From Halpernia humi (GTDB taxonomy: Bacteria > Bacteroidota > Bacteroidia > Flavobacteriales > Weeksellaceae), in contig NZ_FNUS01000002.1 in NCBI RefSeq assembly GCF_900108025.1, positions 124,001-188,000 on the forward strand: 64,000 nucleotides of DNA. Reading direction: 5' to 3'. The notes under the pieces were generated by a model. That model ran no database searches, had not been told where the DNA came from, and saw only the letters and a program-made list of their open reading frames with translations. Positions within the stretch are counted from its first letter, which is position 1, and every line of letters begins with the position of its first letter. The position numbers and the translations under genes were made by a program. Below are positions 1 to 8,765 of this stretch, in pieces.

Positions 1-2
1 GA

Positions 3-230
3 AGAACAATGAAAGTGACTGGCAAATCGACTTACAAAGATGAATTTGTAACTGCAGGCGGCGTATATTTAAAGGAAATTAATTTTAAAACCATGGAAAG
101 CAAAAAGCACAAAAACTTTTATTTGGCGGGCGAAGTTTTGAATATTGATGCCGTAACGGGCGGTTTTAATTTTCAAGCGTGTTGGAGCGAAGCGTGGATT
201 ATTGCAGAATCTTTAAATCAAAAATTTTAA
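3..230 (+). CDS. HI0933-like NAD(P)/FAD-dependent oxidoreductase, C-terminal fragment
   Basis: Only the last 75 or so residues are present; the reading frame is open to the left edge of the window, so the ATG at 9 is probably internal. The segment carries the typical end of the HI0933/BaiN-like flavoprotein family: a TAGGV block, then a GEVLNIDAVTGGFNFQ stretch that forms part of the FAD-binding fold, then a short helix. Family members are predicted flavin-dependent oxidoreductases whose substrate is usually unknown. The family call is fairly firm; a specific function cannot be given from this fragment. Confidence 0.8.
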   Translation, partial: RTMKVTGKSTYKDEFVTAGGVYLKEINFKTMESKKHKNFYLAGEVLNIDAVTGGFNFQACWSEAWIIAESLNQKF

Positions 231-284
231 AAGAGAAACAATTGCACGCCATTTTAAAAACTTTTATATTTGATAAAAAATAAA

Positions 285-608
285 ATGAAAAAATTATTTC
301 CTTTATTCGCTTTAGTTCTGATGCTTTTTTTAACCTCTTGCCAAACGCTTGTAGTTTCGCAACAAAAACCATTGAAAGACAATAGTTTTGATCTTTATCA
401 GAAATATACCATCCAAACCCAAGATGCAAAAATAGTTTCTATGAAAGTTTTAAAAATAGATGATACCAAAATCTATGGCAAAACACGAAAAGGCGAATCT
501 GTAGAAATAGAAAAAAGCAATATTCGGCAAGTGAAAAAATTAGATATTTTGGCTTCTGTTGGTATTGCGGTTGCGGCGATTGCAGCAGTTATTTTTGTGC
601 CGATTTAA
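285..608 (+). CDS. small lipoprotein, function unknown
   Basis: A 107-residue protein starting at the ATG at 285; a TTG 15 bases upstream is in frame but would put extra residues ahead of a normal signal peptide. The N-terminus MKKLFPLFALVLMLFLTSC is a lipoprotein signal with Cys as the first mature residue. The mature part has a charged beta-rich segment and ends in a hydrophobic Ala/Val/Ile stretch of about 20 residues, so the protein may touch the membrane at both ends. Its 3' end overlaps the convergent DUF2809 gene by 20 bases. I do not recognise the family. Confidence 0.65.
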   Translation: MKKLFPLFALVLMLFLTSCQTLVVSQQKPLKDNSFDLYQKYTIQTQDAKIVSMKVLKIDDTKIYGKTRKGESVEIEKSNIRQVKKLDILASVGIAVAAIAAVIFVPI

Positions 609-981
609 TAAACATGTTTTTTAGTTTAACATCTAATAACCAAATAGATACACAACCAATTGCATAACAAGCAATATCAATCCAACTGAAAGAATTTCCT
701 AAAACAATTAATGCTAATTGATTTTTCCCCAAGCCTAAAAGTTCTGCGAAATGAAAATATTGTAGAAACTCTACCACGCAGGAAAATATAAAAATCCAGA
801 AAATTAATCTGCTTTTTTGAAGTTTAAAGATACTTAAAATAAAAGTATAGATTAAAATCACCACCAAAACATCACCGAAATAAGATCTCAGAAAAACAAT
901 ATTTTTATAGGTAGTTGCAATTAAAACTTCAGCAATGAAGATTAAAATGGTGAGAAGGAAATATTTGAGGTTGAATTTCAT
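589..981 (-). CDS. DUF2809-family membrane protein
   Basis: A 130-residue integral membrane protein. I start it at the ATG at 981 because the following residues (MKFNLKYFLLTILIF) lead directly into a membrane helix, while the longer frame up to 1110 would add 43 polar residues and run into the divergent gene starting at 1013. About four membrane segments are visible. The spacing of RSYFGD, EFLQ and FSWIDIACYAIG matches DUF2809 proteins, which are of unknown function and distantly VanZ-like. The 3' end overlaps the convergent lipoprotein gene by 20 bases. Confidence 0.72.
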   Translation of the reverse strand: MKFNLKYFLLTILIFIAEVLIATTYKNIVFLRSYFGDVLVVILIYTFILSIFKLQKSRLIFWIFIFSCVVEFLQYFHFAELLGLGKNQLALIVLGNSFSWIDIACYAIGCVSIWLLDVKLKNMFIKSAQK

Positions 982-997
982 TTTTAATTTATCTTTG
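964..997 (+). promoter_or_regulatory. Bacteroidota-type promoter for the tandem TonB-C-like genes
   Basis: TTTG at 964-967 and TATCTTTG (matching TAnnTTTG) at 990-997, with a 22-base spacer, lie just ahead of the ATG at 1013. This fits the -33/-7 promoter described for Bacteroides and Flavobacterium. The site overlaps the 5' end of the divergent DUF2809 gene. Seen in sequence; activity is inferred. Confidence 0.5.
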
Positions 998-1012
998 CTA
1001 AAATAACAATTT

Positions 1013-1405
1013 ATGAAGAAATTTATCTTTTTTATTCTATTATTAATTTCTGGATTTGCTTTTTCGCAAGTTAAAGAATCGATCAAAGCAGAATCTGAAT
1101 TTAATGACAAAGTTGATCAGGCTTCTGAATTTCCGGGTGGAATAAATGCTTTAAGGGCAAAGATTGCACATAATTTTAATGTAGATAAAGTTAAGGGGTC
1201 CGGAATAAGCCGAACAGTAATTACATTTATAGTCGATAGGGAAGGTGAAATCTCATTTATTAAGGCGGTTGGCAAAAATAGATCATTTAATAAAGAGGCG
1301 AAGAGTGCTGTTTCAAAGATTAAAGATATTTGGAAACCAGCAATAGTAAATGGCGAAAAAGTTCGTAGTCGATATCGACTTCCTTTAACAATGGATTTTA
1401 ATTAA
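1013..1405 (+). CDS. secreted TonB C-terminal-domain-like protein (copy 1)
   Basis: A 130-residue protein with a cleavable signal peptide (about residues 1-19, ending AFSQ) followed by a short acidic linker and one TonB_C-like domain (about 40-130). Family hallmarks are FPGG near the domain start, the strand TVITFIVDREGEI, and an RYRLPLTMDF end. Unlike true TonB it has no N-terminal membrane anchor and no Pro-rich spacer, so coupling to ExbBD is doubtful; such orphan domains are common in flavobacteria and their role is not settled. It is followed 16 bases later by a close paralogue with a nearly identical signal peptide, so the pair arose by tandem duplication. Confidence 0.78.
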   Translation: MKKFIFFILLLISGFAFSQVKESIKAESEFNDKVDQASEFPGGINALRAKIAHNFNVDKVKGSGISRTVITFIVDREGEISFIKAVGKNRSFNKEAKSAVSKIKDIWKPAIVNGEKVRSRYRLPLTMDFN

Positions 1406-1421
1406 ACTTTAATAATATTTT

Positions 1422-1817
1422 ATGAAGAAATTTATTTTTTTAATTCTATTATTAATTTCCGGATTTGCCTTTTCGCAAACCCAAAACGCAGTTGCTAAAG
1501 ACTCTAATAATGAGAAAATATTAAATGATAAACCATCAATATTTCCCAAAGGAACAGAAGTCTTTCGAAAAATGATTTCGGATAATTTCAGAATGAGAAA
1601 AATTAATTCTCATAAAAATATTTTTTGCGAAATTACATTTATAGTTGAAAGAGATGGAACAATTTCGAATATTAAAGCGAAAGGGAATGATGAAGATTTT
1701 AATAAAGAAGCAATAAGAGCAGTTAGTAAAATTAAAGACAAATGGATTCCCGCTGAAATAAATGGTCAAAAAGTTTGCTCTCGTTACAGAGTTCCATTAA
1801 ACATCAATTTTAACTAA
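1422..1817 (+). CDS. secreted TonB C-terminal-domain-like protein (copy 2)
   Basis: A 131-residue paralogue of the gene ahead of it, likely in the same transcript. The signal peptide (MKKFIFLILLLISGFAFSQ) is almost the same as in copy 1, while the mature domain has diverged more: FPKG replaces FPGG and TFIVERDGTI replaces the equivalent strand. It carries one Cys in the domain and one near the C-terminus that copy 1 lacks. The stop codon abuts the stop of the convergent mutS with no base between and no visible hairpin terminator. Confidence 0.78.
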   Translation: MKKFIFLILLLISGFAFSQTQNAVAKDSNNEKILNDKPSIFPKGTEVFRKMISDNFRMRKINSHKNIFCEITFIVERDGTISNIKAKGNDEDFNKEAIRAVSKIKDKWIPAEINGQKVCSRYRVPLNINFN

Positions 1818-4397
1818 TCATTTCCCAATCATTTTTTTAATAGAATTCAACTTCATCAGCGCCTCAATCGGCGTTAATGTATTAATATCCATTTTCGTCA
1901 ATTCTTCACGGATATTTTCTAAAACTGGATCATCTAATTGGAAAAAAGAGAGTTGCAAATTTTCTTCCGTTACGCGCTTTATTTTTTCAGAATTTCCCTT
2001 GCTGCTGCGAGATTCTTCCAAAGTTTTTAAAATTTCACTTGCGCGATTCACCACTTTTGCAGGCATTCCTGCGATTTTCGCGACGTGAATTCCGAAACTG
2101 TGCTCGCTTCCACCAGAAATTAATTTTCTTAAAAATATGATATTGCCTTTATTTTCCTGAATTGAAACGTGAAAGTTTTTGATGCGTTCAAAACTTAAAG
2201 TCATTTCATTTAATTCATGGTAATGCGTGGCAAACAAAGTTTTGGCTTTAGTTGGATGTTGATGCAGATATTCCGCAATCGCCCACGCGATGGAAACACC
2301 GTCGTAAGTGGAAGTTCCGCGCCCGATTTCATCTAAAAGTATCAAACTTCGGTCAGAAATATTATTTAAAATATTCGCGGCTTCGTTCATTTCTACCATA
2401 AAAGTAGATTCGCCGGAAGAAATATTATCTGTCGCGCCAACTCTGGTGAAAATTTTATCTAAAATTCCAACTTCAGCGTGTTTTGCCGGAACATAACTTC
2501 CGATTTGCGCCATTAAACAAATAATCGCAGTTTGCCGAAGAATCGCCGATTTTCCCGCCATATTTGGTCCGGTGACCATAATAATTTGTTGGGAATCTTT
2601 ATCTAAAAAAACATCATTAGGAATATATTTTTCGCCTAAAGGCAAAGCATTTTCAATAATCGGATGTCGCGCTTCTTTCAGATTGATTTCAAAACTTTCG
2701 TTTAAAATCGGTTTGGTATAACTTTCCGTAATCGCTAATTCTGACAAAGCAATTGAAACATCAATTTTAGCAATTAATTTTGAATTTTCCTGAATTCTGT
2801 CGATGTAAATCATCGTTTCTTCGCAAACCTTTCTATACAGTGAAAATTCTAATTTAGAAATTTTTTCTTCCGCGCCCAGAATTTGATCTTCGTATTCTTT
2901 TAATTCCGCCGTGATGTAGCGTTCTGCATTTACCAAAGTCTGTTTTCGAATCCATTCTTCGGGAACTTTGTCTTTATGTGAGTTTCTAACTTCGATAAAA
3001 TAGCCAAAAACATTGTTGAAATTTATTTTTAAACTTGAAATTCCCGTGCGTGAAATTTCTCTTTCGCACATTTCGTCTAAGAAATTTTTGCCTTTGCTTT
3101 GTAAACTTCGCAGATAATCCAACTCTTCTGAAACGCCCGATTTTATGACATTTCCTTTGTTTAAATTAACGGGCAATTCTTGATTTAAATGATTTTCTAA
3201 ATAATTAATTAAATTGTTCTGCTCGTTTAAAGGCTGCATCCACGCCAAAATATCTGGAAATTGGTGCAATAATTTTCGTGTTTTTTGAATACTGATTAAA
3301 CTTTGCCGAAGATAACCGAGTTCTTTCGGTGAAATTTTTTCTGCGGCCAGTTTTCCCATTAAACGATCCAAATCTGAAATCAATTTTAATTGGTCTAAAA
3401 CTTCAAATTTTAAATGGTCTTCCTTATTAAAAAATTCTATTAAATTTAATCTTCTGTTGATTTCATTTACTGATTTTAAAGGCAAAATTAAACGACGTCG
3501 CAATAATCTTCCGCCCATCGGTGTGATGGTTTTGTCAATAATATCAAGCAGACTTTTTCCTTCTTGGTGATTGGGATAAACGATTTCTAAATTTCTTAAA
3601 GTGAAACCGTCCATCATTAAATAATCTTCCTGCGGAATTTTATTTATTTTGGTAATGTGCTGTAAAAGAGCGTGATGCGTGTCTTCTACCAAATAGGCGA
3701 AAATTGCGCCGGCTGCGGTAATTCCGAGTTTTAAATCATCAACACCAAAACCTTTTAAAGAATTTGTTTTAAAATGCGCCGTTAGTTTTTCGTAAGCATA
3801 AGAATGTTGAAATGCCCAATCTTCGAGTTTAAAACAATTTTTATTTTTTAATTGAGAAGGAATTTCTGAATTTCTTTGGTAAATAATTTCACTGGGATCA
3901 AAAGTGGAAACGAGGTGTAATAATTTTTCTAAATTTCCTTCTGCAATCAAAAATTCGCCCGTAGAAATATCTACGAAAGCCATTCCGTATTTTTCTTTTT
4001 CTTTATGAAGAGACAGAAGAAAATTATTTTTTTTTGAATTTAAAACCTGGTCATTAAAAGTTACGCCCGGCGTCACCAGTTCTGTAACGCCTCTTTTCAC
4101 GATGCCTTTCACAGATTTTGGATCTTCTAATTGATCACAAATTGCGACGCGCAATCCGGCGCGAACTAATTTTGGTAAATAAGTATCAATAGAATGGTGC
4201 GGAAAACCCGCCAATTCTGTATTTACTTCGCCCAAACCTCTTTTTGTGAGCGTAATTCCTAGAATTTTTGAAGCGCGAATGGCATCTGCGCCAAAGGTTT
4301 CGTAGAAGTCACCAACACGAAATAGCAACAAAGCATCAGGATATTTTCCTTTGATGCTGTTATATTGCTTCATTAAAGGTGTTTCTTTTTTTGCCAT
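1818..4397 (-). CDS. mutS: DNA mismatch repair protein MutS
   Basis: An 859-residue MutS, normal length for MutS1. The mismatch-reading motif GDFYE lies at residues 29-33, with the Phe and Glu that stack on and bond to the mispaired base. The ATPase domain has Walker A GPNMAGKS at about 610-617 and Walker B LILLDE with GRGTSTYDG at about 685-698, followed by a helix-turn-helix end. The protein recognises mismatches and recruits MutL. It is divergent to the RNA methyltransferase gene at 4455, with 57 bases between start codons, so both are probably driven from the same short spacer. The ATG at 4397 is the natural start. Confidence 0.98.
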   Translation of the reverse strand: MAKKETPLMKQYNSIKGKYPDALLLFRVGDFYETFGADAIRASKILGITLTKRGLGEVNTELAGFPHHSIDTYLPKLVRAGLRVAICDQLEDPKSVKGIVKRGVTELVTPGVTFNDQVLNSKKNNFLLSLHKEKEKYGMAFVDISTGEFLIAEGNLEKLLHLVSTFDPSEIIYQRNSEIPSQLKNKNCFKLEDWAFQHSYAYEKLTAHFKTNSLKGFGVDDLKLGITAAGAIFAYLVEDTHHALLQHITKINKIPQEDYLMMDGFTLRNLEIVYPNHQEGKSLLDIIDKTITPMGGRLLRRRLILPLKSVNEINRRLNLIEFFNKEDHLKFEVLDQLKLISDLDRLMGKLAAEKISPKELGYLRQSLISIQKTRKLLHQFPDILAWMQPLNEQNNLINYLENHLNQELPVNLNKGNVIKSGVSEELDYLRSLQSKGKNFLDEMCEREISRTGISSLKINFNNVFGYFIEVRNSHKDKVPEEWIRKQTLVNAERYITAELKEYEDQILGAEEKISKLEFSLYRKVCEETMIYIDRIQENSKLIAKIDVSIALSELAITESYTKPILNESFEINLKEARHPIIENALPLGEKYIPNDVFLDKDSQQIIMVTGPNMAGKSAILRQTAIICLMAQIGSYVPAKHAEVGILDKIFTRVGATDNISSGESTFMVEMNEAANILNNISDRSLILLDEIGRGTSTYDGVSIAWAIAEYLHQHPTKAKTLFATHYHELNEMTLSFERIKNFHVSIQENKGNIIFLRKLISGGSEHSFGIHVAKIAGMPAKVVNRASEILKTLEESRSSKGNSEKIKRVTEENLQLSFFQLDDPVLENIREELTKMDINTLTPIEALMKLNSIKKMIGK

Positions 4398-4454
4398 TAA
4401 ATTTTGGGAATTATTTTAGGTTTAAAAATCTTAATTTTGTCAAAAATACGAAAA

Positions 4455-4991
4455 ATGCAGCCTACGCAGAAATTGAAATTAGAAGAACTTGGAAGGATAA
4501 ATGTGGAAACTTTTAAAGAAATTAAAAAAATTCCACTTGTAGTCGTTTTAGATGATGTGAGAAGTATGCACAATGTAGGCGCGGTTTTTAGAATTTCTGA
4601 TGCATTTATTGTAGAAAAAATAGTTTTGTGCGGCATCACGCCAAAACCGCCACATCGGGAAATTCACAAAGCCGCTTTGGGTGCGACGGATAGTGTAGAT
4701 TGGATTTATGAAGAATCGATTGAAACGGCTTTAAAAAACTTAAAGCAAGAAAATTATCAAATTATTGGTATTGAACAAACTACATGCAGCGTTTCTTTAG
4801 AGAAATTTGAAATTAAAAAAGACGAAAAATATGCCGTGGTTTTAGGAAATGAAGTCGATGGTTTAAGTGAAAATGCACTTCCGCTTTATGATACTTTTTT
4901 AGAAATTCCGCAAATGGGAACGAAGCATTCTTTAAATGTTAGCGTTTGCGGCGGAATTGTAATTTGGGAGTTTTTTAAAAATTTGAAATGA
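4455..4991 (+). CDS. TrmH/SpoU-family RNA methyltransferase
   Basis: A 178-residue protein starting at the ATG at 4455; a TTG at 4404 would extend it but sits upstream of a likely -7 element (TAATTTTG at 4432-4439). It has the SPOUT-fold motifs: motif 1 with NVGAVFRISDAF, motif 2 with VVLGNEVDGLSE, and motif 3 with EIPQMGTKHSLNVSVCGGI. These bind SAM in the trefoil knot and supply the catalytic Arg and Asn. It should 2'-O-methylate a tRNA or rRNA nucleotide; which one cannot be told from sequence. Length fits short TrmL/TrmH-like enzymes. Confidence 0.87.
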   Translation: MQPTQKLKLEELGRINVETFKEIKKIPLVVVLDDVRSMHNVGAVFRISDAFIVEKIVLCGITPKPPHREIHKAALGATDSVDWIYEESIETALKNLKQENYQIIGIEQTTCSVSLEKFEIKKDEKYAVVLGNEVDGLSENALPLYDTFLEIPQMGTKHSLNVSVCGGIVIWEFFKNLK

Positions 4992-5015
4992 AAGAATCTT
5001 CAAAATTGTAGGATT

Positions 5016-5321
5016 TTATGAATCTTTCAAAATAGATTCTCTAAAATATAAATAAAAATTTGCAATCGCTCCACTAAAAAGAAACATCCCTATTAACCAT
5101 AAGTTTTTGTTTTTTACATAGTTATTCAATAAATCGTTTAAAACTACGAACCAGATTGAGTAAGTGAGAATCACACCAAATGGTATCAAAATATCTCCTG
5201 TTACTAAACCAAAATACCAGTGGCTTATTTTCAATAATATACCGAAAAATATAGCGAAGAAACCAGTAATAGAAATTAACAGGGCAATTTTTTTGGGAAT
5301 TAAAAGTGGATAATTTTTCAT
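5016..5321 (-). CDS. small integral membrane protein
   Basis: A 101-residue protein with three predicted membrane helices. The stretch GILLKISHWYFG resembles the KI-x-HWPG turn seen in the N-terminal membrane part of GldL-like flavobacterial proteins, but the rest of GldL is missing, so I leave it unnamed. It lies nine bases after the zinc metallopeptidase gene and is probably co-transcribed with it. Confidence 0.6.
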   Translation of the reverse strand: MKNYPLLIPKKIALLISITGFFAIFFGILLKISHWYFGLVTGDILIPFGVILTYSIWFVVLNDLLNNYVKNKNLWLIGMFLFSGAIANFYLYFRESILKDS

Positions 5322-5330
5322 CCGAAAATT

Positions 5331-6188
5331 TTATTTCAAAAGCGCGTTAAAAGTGTCGCCCTGCTTTATGTCTCCGGTTGTGTAACCTTTCATAAACCAT
5401 TCTTGCCGTTGCGCAGAACTTCCGTGTGTAAAAGCTTCCTGATTTACATAGCCAGAACTTCTACGTTGTATATTATCATCACCCACTGCGGCGGCGGCTT
5501 CCATGGCACTTTGAATATCGCCAGGTTCTAAAATATGTTCTCTTTCATCTGTTAATTTTGCCCAAACGCCGGCATAAAAATCTGCCTGAAGTTCTGTAGC
5601 GACGGAAACACGGTTCATGTCGGCCTCAGAATATCTTCCGCTATTTCTAAGTTGATCAACTTTTTGCGTAGTTCCCAAAAGGGTTTGTACGTGATGCCCG
5701 ATTTCGTGTGCCATTACATAAGCGATGGTAAACTCTGTTACTCTTGCGCCAAATTTTTGTTGCATTTCATTAAAGAAACTCATATCCATATAAACGGTTT
5801 CGTCTGCGGGGCAATAAAATGGTCCCATTGCGGCTTGTGCTGTTCCGCAACCTGAATTGGTTTGGCCTTCAAACATCACAACGTGCGGTTTTCTGTAAGT
5901 CATACCCATTTTTTGGAATTCTGCCGTCCAGGTTTGTTCGGTTTCGCCCGTCACCATTTTTACGAATTGGCGCATTTTCAATTCTTGTGGAGTCAAATCG
6001 CGTTGTTCAGTTGGCGAAGATTGCTGGTGCATCCCCGAACTTAAAATTGCAGAAGGATCGCCGCCAAGGAAAAAAACAATTGCAGCAATTATTATAGTTC
6101 CGATTCCGCCGCCTACTATTGCGCCGCCACCGCTTCGTCTGCCGCGTCTGTCGTCTACGTTGTCGCTACTGTCGTTTGTCCATCTCAT
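5331..6188 (-). CDS. neutral zinc metallopeptidase, YpfJ family
   Basis: A 285-residue protein of the PF04228 (YpfJ/KPN_02809) family. The N-terminus is Arg/Gly-rich and basic, followed by one Gly/Ala/Ile-rich membrane helix (about 25-45), which suggests an inside-anchored protein with the peptidase domain outside. The zinc site is HEIGHHVQ, with a downstream LQADFYAGVWA block that supplies the third ligand. The conserved C-terminal block SAQRQEWFMKGY is present. Substrate is unknown. It is the first gene of a likely two-gene unit with the small membrane protein downstream. Confidence 0.88.
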   Translation of the reverse strand: MRWTNDSSDNVDDRRGRRSGGGAIVGGGIGTIIIAAIVFFLGGDPSAILSSGMHQQSSPTEQRDLTPQELKMRQFVKMVTGETEQTWTAEFQKMGMTYRKPHVVMFEGQTNSGCGTAQAAMGPFYCPADETVYMDMSFFNEMQQKFGARVTEFTIAYVMAHEIGHHVQTLLGTTQKVDQLRNSGRYSEADMNRVSVATELQADFYAGVWAKLTDEREHILEPGDIQSAMEAAAAVGDDNIQRRSSGYVNQEAFTHGSSAQRQEWFMKGYTTGDIKQGDTFNALLK

Positions 6189-6330
6189 AGTTTAAATTTA
6201 GATTTTAAAAATACAAAATTAAACATTATTAAAAATAAAAATTTTTATGAGAAGAGAGATGGGGTAATTTTAAAATTATTTTTAAGTAAAAAGAGTTGAA
6301 TTTTTTTAAATACAAAAAAAATAAATCAGA

Positions 6331-7851
6331 TTATTTATAAATATTCAATTTCTCATTATAAATAGGACTTCCTATATTTAAAAAATTTAAAACGCTGTGA
6401 AATACGTAGTGTTGATCCAAAGTTTTAAACGATTTGAGTTGTTTAGAATTATCGGATACCCAAACAATAAACGGGATTTCATATTGCTCTTTTGGTGCAA
6501 TACTTCGCGGAATTCCGTGCATATACAAGTTGTTTTCTCCTAAAGATTCACCGTGGTCTGATACAAAAATCATAGTGCTTTTGTAACCTTTCAATTGTTT
6601 TAAATCTTTGATGACATTGGCTAAAATATAATCGGTATAAACAATAGTATTGTCGTAGGCATTCACGAGTTCTGTGTGTGAGCAATTTCCTAATTCTACG
6701 CTGTTGCAAACAGGTTTGAAAGTTTCAAATTTTGGTGGATATTTCTTACTATAAGTAGGGCCGTGGCTTGTGCTGGTATGCAAAATCACTAAAATTTTAT
6801 TTTTTTTGCTGGCCAATATTTCTTCTTTTAAGCCAGATAAAAGAATTTCGTCGTAGTTGCAGCCTTCGCCTTTGCAGTTTGGCATTAAGGCTTCTCTGTT
6901 TTCATAATGTTTTATATGCACGGGCGGTTCTCCCCAGTTTGTGGTTCGCCATATAACTTCAGCATTGTTTCTATAGAGATAATTGGGCAAAATTTCTGTT
7001 AATTGATCTGAATCATTAGATTCTAAAATACTTTTTACGCCCGCTGTAGTGTATGTAGCGCTAGATGTAGCATCAAAATGATAAACGTTCGGTATTTTGG
7101 AAAGTAATGGATTTGTATTTTTGCTGTAGCCATACAAAGAAAAATTGGCTCTTCGTGCAGATTCGCCTATCACTAAGACCACGACAGACTTTTGATTGTC
7201 TTTTATAGTTGCATTTGGCAATAAAATTTCTTTTTGATTTTTTTGGGATTTATGAATAAAAAAAAGCGAAAGGTTTACCGAATAAGACCACGGCATTGCC
7301 AAGCCACCCAATGTTTTAGAATTTTTATCTATCCAAAGCCAATTACTAGCATTTGCAAATACTAACGTTAGCAAAAAGAGTAAAGTAAAACCAATGGTCA
7401 TTAAAAATTTTTTCAAACTTACATTGATGATTTTAACTTTAATAATAAAAATACTTGGAAGAATACCAAATAGAATAACGTACAAAACTAATTTAAAGGA
7501 AAAAAAACTGCTAGATTCTGCATAATTGGTGTTGAGAACGTTGCCAATCATACTTTCATCTATTATAACGCCATAGGTATTGATGAAATAAACTGCGATT
7601 GCACTGATGATAAAGGTAAGTGATAGTAGAAACTTCCCAACGATGCGGCTTAGAAAAAAGAACAAATAAAATACGAAAGCATTTGCCACCAACATTGCAA
7701 TTATTAAACTTATAATAATCATAATGCCATTAAAACTTTTATAATCAAGATTTTTAAAAACAAAAGTAAAAAAAGGCAGATGAAAGAATAGAAAATTAAG
7801 CGCGCTCATCAAGAGTGCAAAATGGATTAATTTTAAATTATTTTTTAACAT
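6331..7851 (-). CDS. eptA: lipid A phosphoethanolamine transferase, EptA/MCR-like
   Basis: A 506-residue inner-membrane enzyme with five N-terminal helices (residues about 10-200) and a periplasmic sulfatase-fold domain. Metal and catalytic residues are visible: VIGES at 228-231, the likely phosphoethanolamine-accepting Thr266, SDHG at 431-434 and His445. Cys residues near 326-331 and 382-390 could form the disulfides usual in this family. The reaction moves phosphoethanolamine from phosphatidylethanolamine to lipid A, lowering its negative charge. It overlaps the PAP2 phosphatase gene by 14 bases, a pairing like Helicobacter pylori lpxE-eptA. The exact acceptor position is inferred. Confidence 0.85.
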   Translation of the reverse strand: MLKNNLKLIHFALLMSALNFLFFHLPFFTFVFKNLDYKSFNGIMIIISLIIAMLVANAFVFYLFFFLSRIVGKFLLSLTFIISAIAVYFINTYGVIIDESMIGNVLNTNYAESSSFFSFKLVLYVILFGILPSIFIIKVKIINVSLKKFLMTIGFTLLFLLTLVFANASNWLWIDKNSKTLGGLAMPWSYSVNLSLFFIHKSQKNQKEILLPNATIKDNQKSVVVLVIGESARRANFSLYGYSKNTNPLLSKIPNVYHFDATSSATYTTAGVKSILESNDSDQLTEILPNYLYRNNAEVIWRTTNWGEPPVHIKHYENREALMPNCKGEGCNYDEILLSGLKEEILASKKNKILVILHTSTSHGPTYSKKYPPKFETFKPVCNSVELGNCSHTELVNAYDNTIVYTDYILANVIKDLKQLKGYKSTMIFVSDHGESLGENNLYMHGIPRSIAPKEQYEIPFIVWVSDNSKQLKSFKTLDQHYVFHSVLNFLNIGSPIYNEKLNIYK

Positions 7852-8665
7852 ATTCTTGTGTAATTTTAAAAAGTGAAAAAATTAAACCTGCTAATGGAAA
7901 ATAGAAGATAATTAAATTTTCGTTAATAATTTTAATGATAATTATGATACTGCAGACCAGAAATAACGCGATGAAAAAGGGATAATATTTTTTTAGCGCA
8001 ATCCAATTCCAGATTTTATATTTTCTGCTAATGAAAATACCAGAAAGTCCGCAAAAATAGCCAATTGCGCTGCCTGTAATAACATCTAGCGGATAATGCG
8101 CGCCCAACCCAACACGTGTGGAAATCAGTGTAATTCCGATAAAAAATAGGAGTAAAGTCCAAAATATTTTTTTAGGTAATTTTTCTGGCATTAAAGCATA
8201 AAGCAAAACAGTGAGTACGGTAAAAATTGTGATAGAATGGCCGGAAGGCAAACTGCTAAATCCCTTTAAGGTTTTCCCTACAATTACAAAGCTGTGATGA
8301 TCTAAAATTTCCGCAGGTCTTGGGACAGAAAAAATACTTTTTAGTGCTCGCGATAAGATTAAAGAAACTAAAGATGCGGATATTAGAGCCTCCCACATTT
8401 TTGGTGCATTTATAAAAAAAACGGTAAGAATTGATAGGAAAATGAGCGCATCGCCAATTTGCGTGAGATTATAAATCAGAGTAGGAAATTGCGATAATTT
8501 TGAATTAATTAATATGAAATAACTTTTCTGAATTTGCACATATTGCGCCACATTTAGAGCATTTTGGCTATAAAGAAAAAAAACAATTATAAGTAAAAAA
8601 ACGAGTGGTAAGAAAAATAGAGATCGATTGAGTTTTGAGAAATTATCAATAATATTTTTATTCAT
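7838..8665 (-). CDS. PAP2-family phosphatase, putative lipid A phosphatase (LpxE-like)
   Basis: A 275-residue membrane protein with six to eight helices and the complete PAP2 phosphatase signature: K109-x6-R116-P117, S141-G-H143, and R184-x5-H190-x3-D194. These residues bind and attack a phosphate outside the membrane. Its 3' end overlaps the eptA-like gene, and in other bacteria a LpxE phosphatase clears the lipid A 1-phosphate so that EptA can add phosphoethanolamine there. I infer the same here from context; undecaprenyl-pyrophosphate or phosphatidylglycerophosphate phosphatase are the alternatives. The C-terminal 60 residues add two further helices beyond the catalytic core. Confidence 0.78.
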   Translation of the reverse strand: MNKNIIDNFSKLNRSLFFLPLVFLLIIVFFLYSQNALNVAQYVQIQKSYFILINSKLSQFPTLIYNLTQIGDALIFLSILTVFFINAPKMWEALISASLVSLILSRALKSIFSVPRPAEILDHHSFVIVGKTLKGFSSLPSGHSITIFTVLTVLLYALMPEKLPKKIFWTLLLFFIGITLISTRVGLGAHYPLDVITGSAIGYFCGLSGIFISRKYKIWNWIALKKYYPFFIALFLVCSIIIIIKIINENLIIFYFPLAGLIFSLFKITQEYVKK

Positions 8666-8765
8666 GCTATTTTTTTGTTTCAGATTTATACTGTCAAAGT
8701 TGTTTAATAATTCTCAATTTATAAACTTTTGTTGAATTCGAGCGCTACTTTAGAAGTGAAAATTA

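Noticed and set aside
4987-5030. Imperfect palindrome (TGAAAGAATCTTC... / ...ATGAATCTTTCA) between the methyltransferase and the membrane protein gene.
   Set aside because: Several mismatches, overlaps both gene ends and lacks a T tract; too weak to call a terminator.
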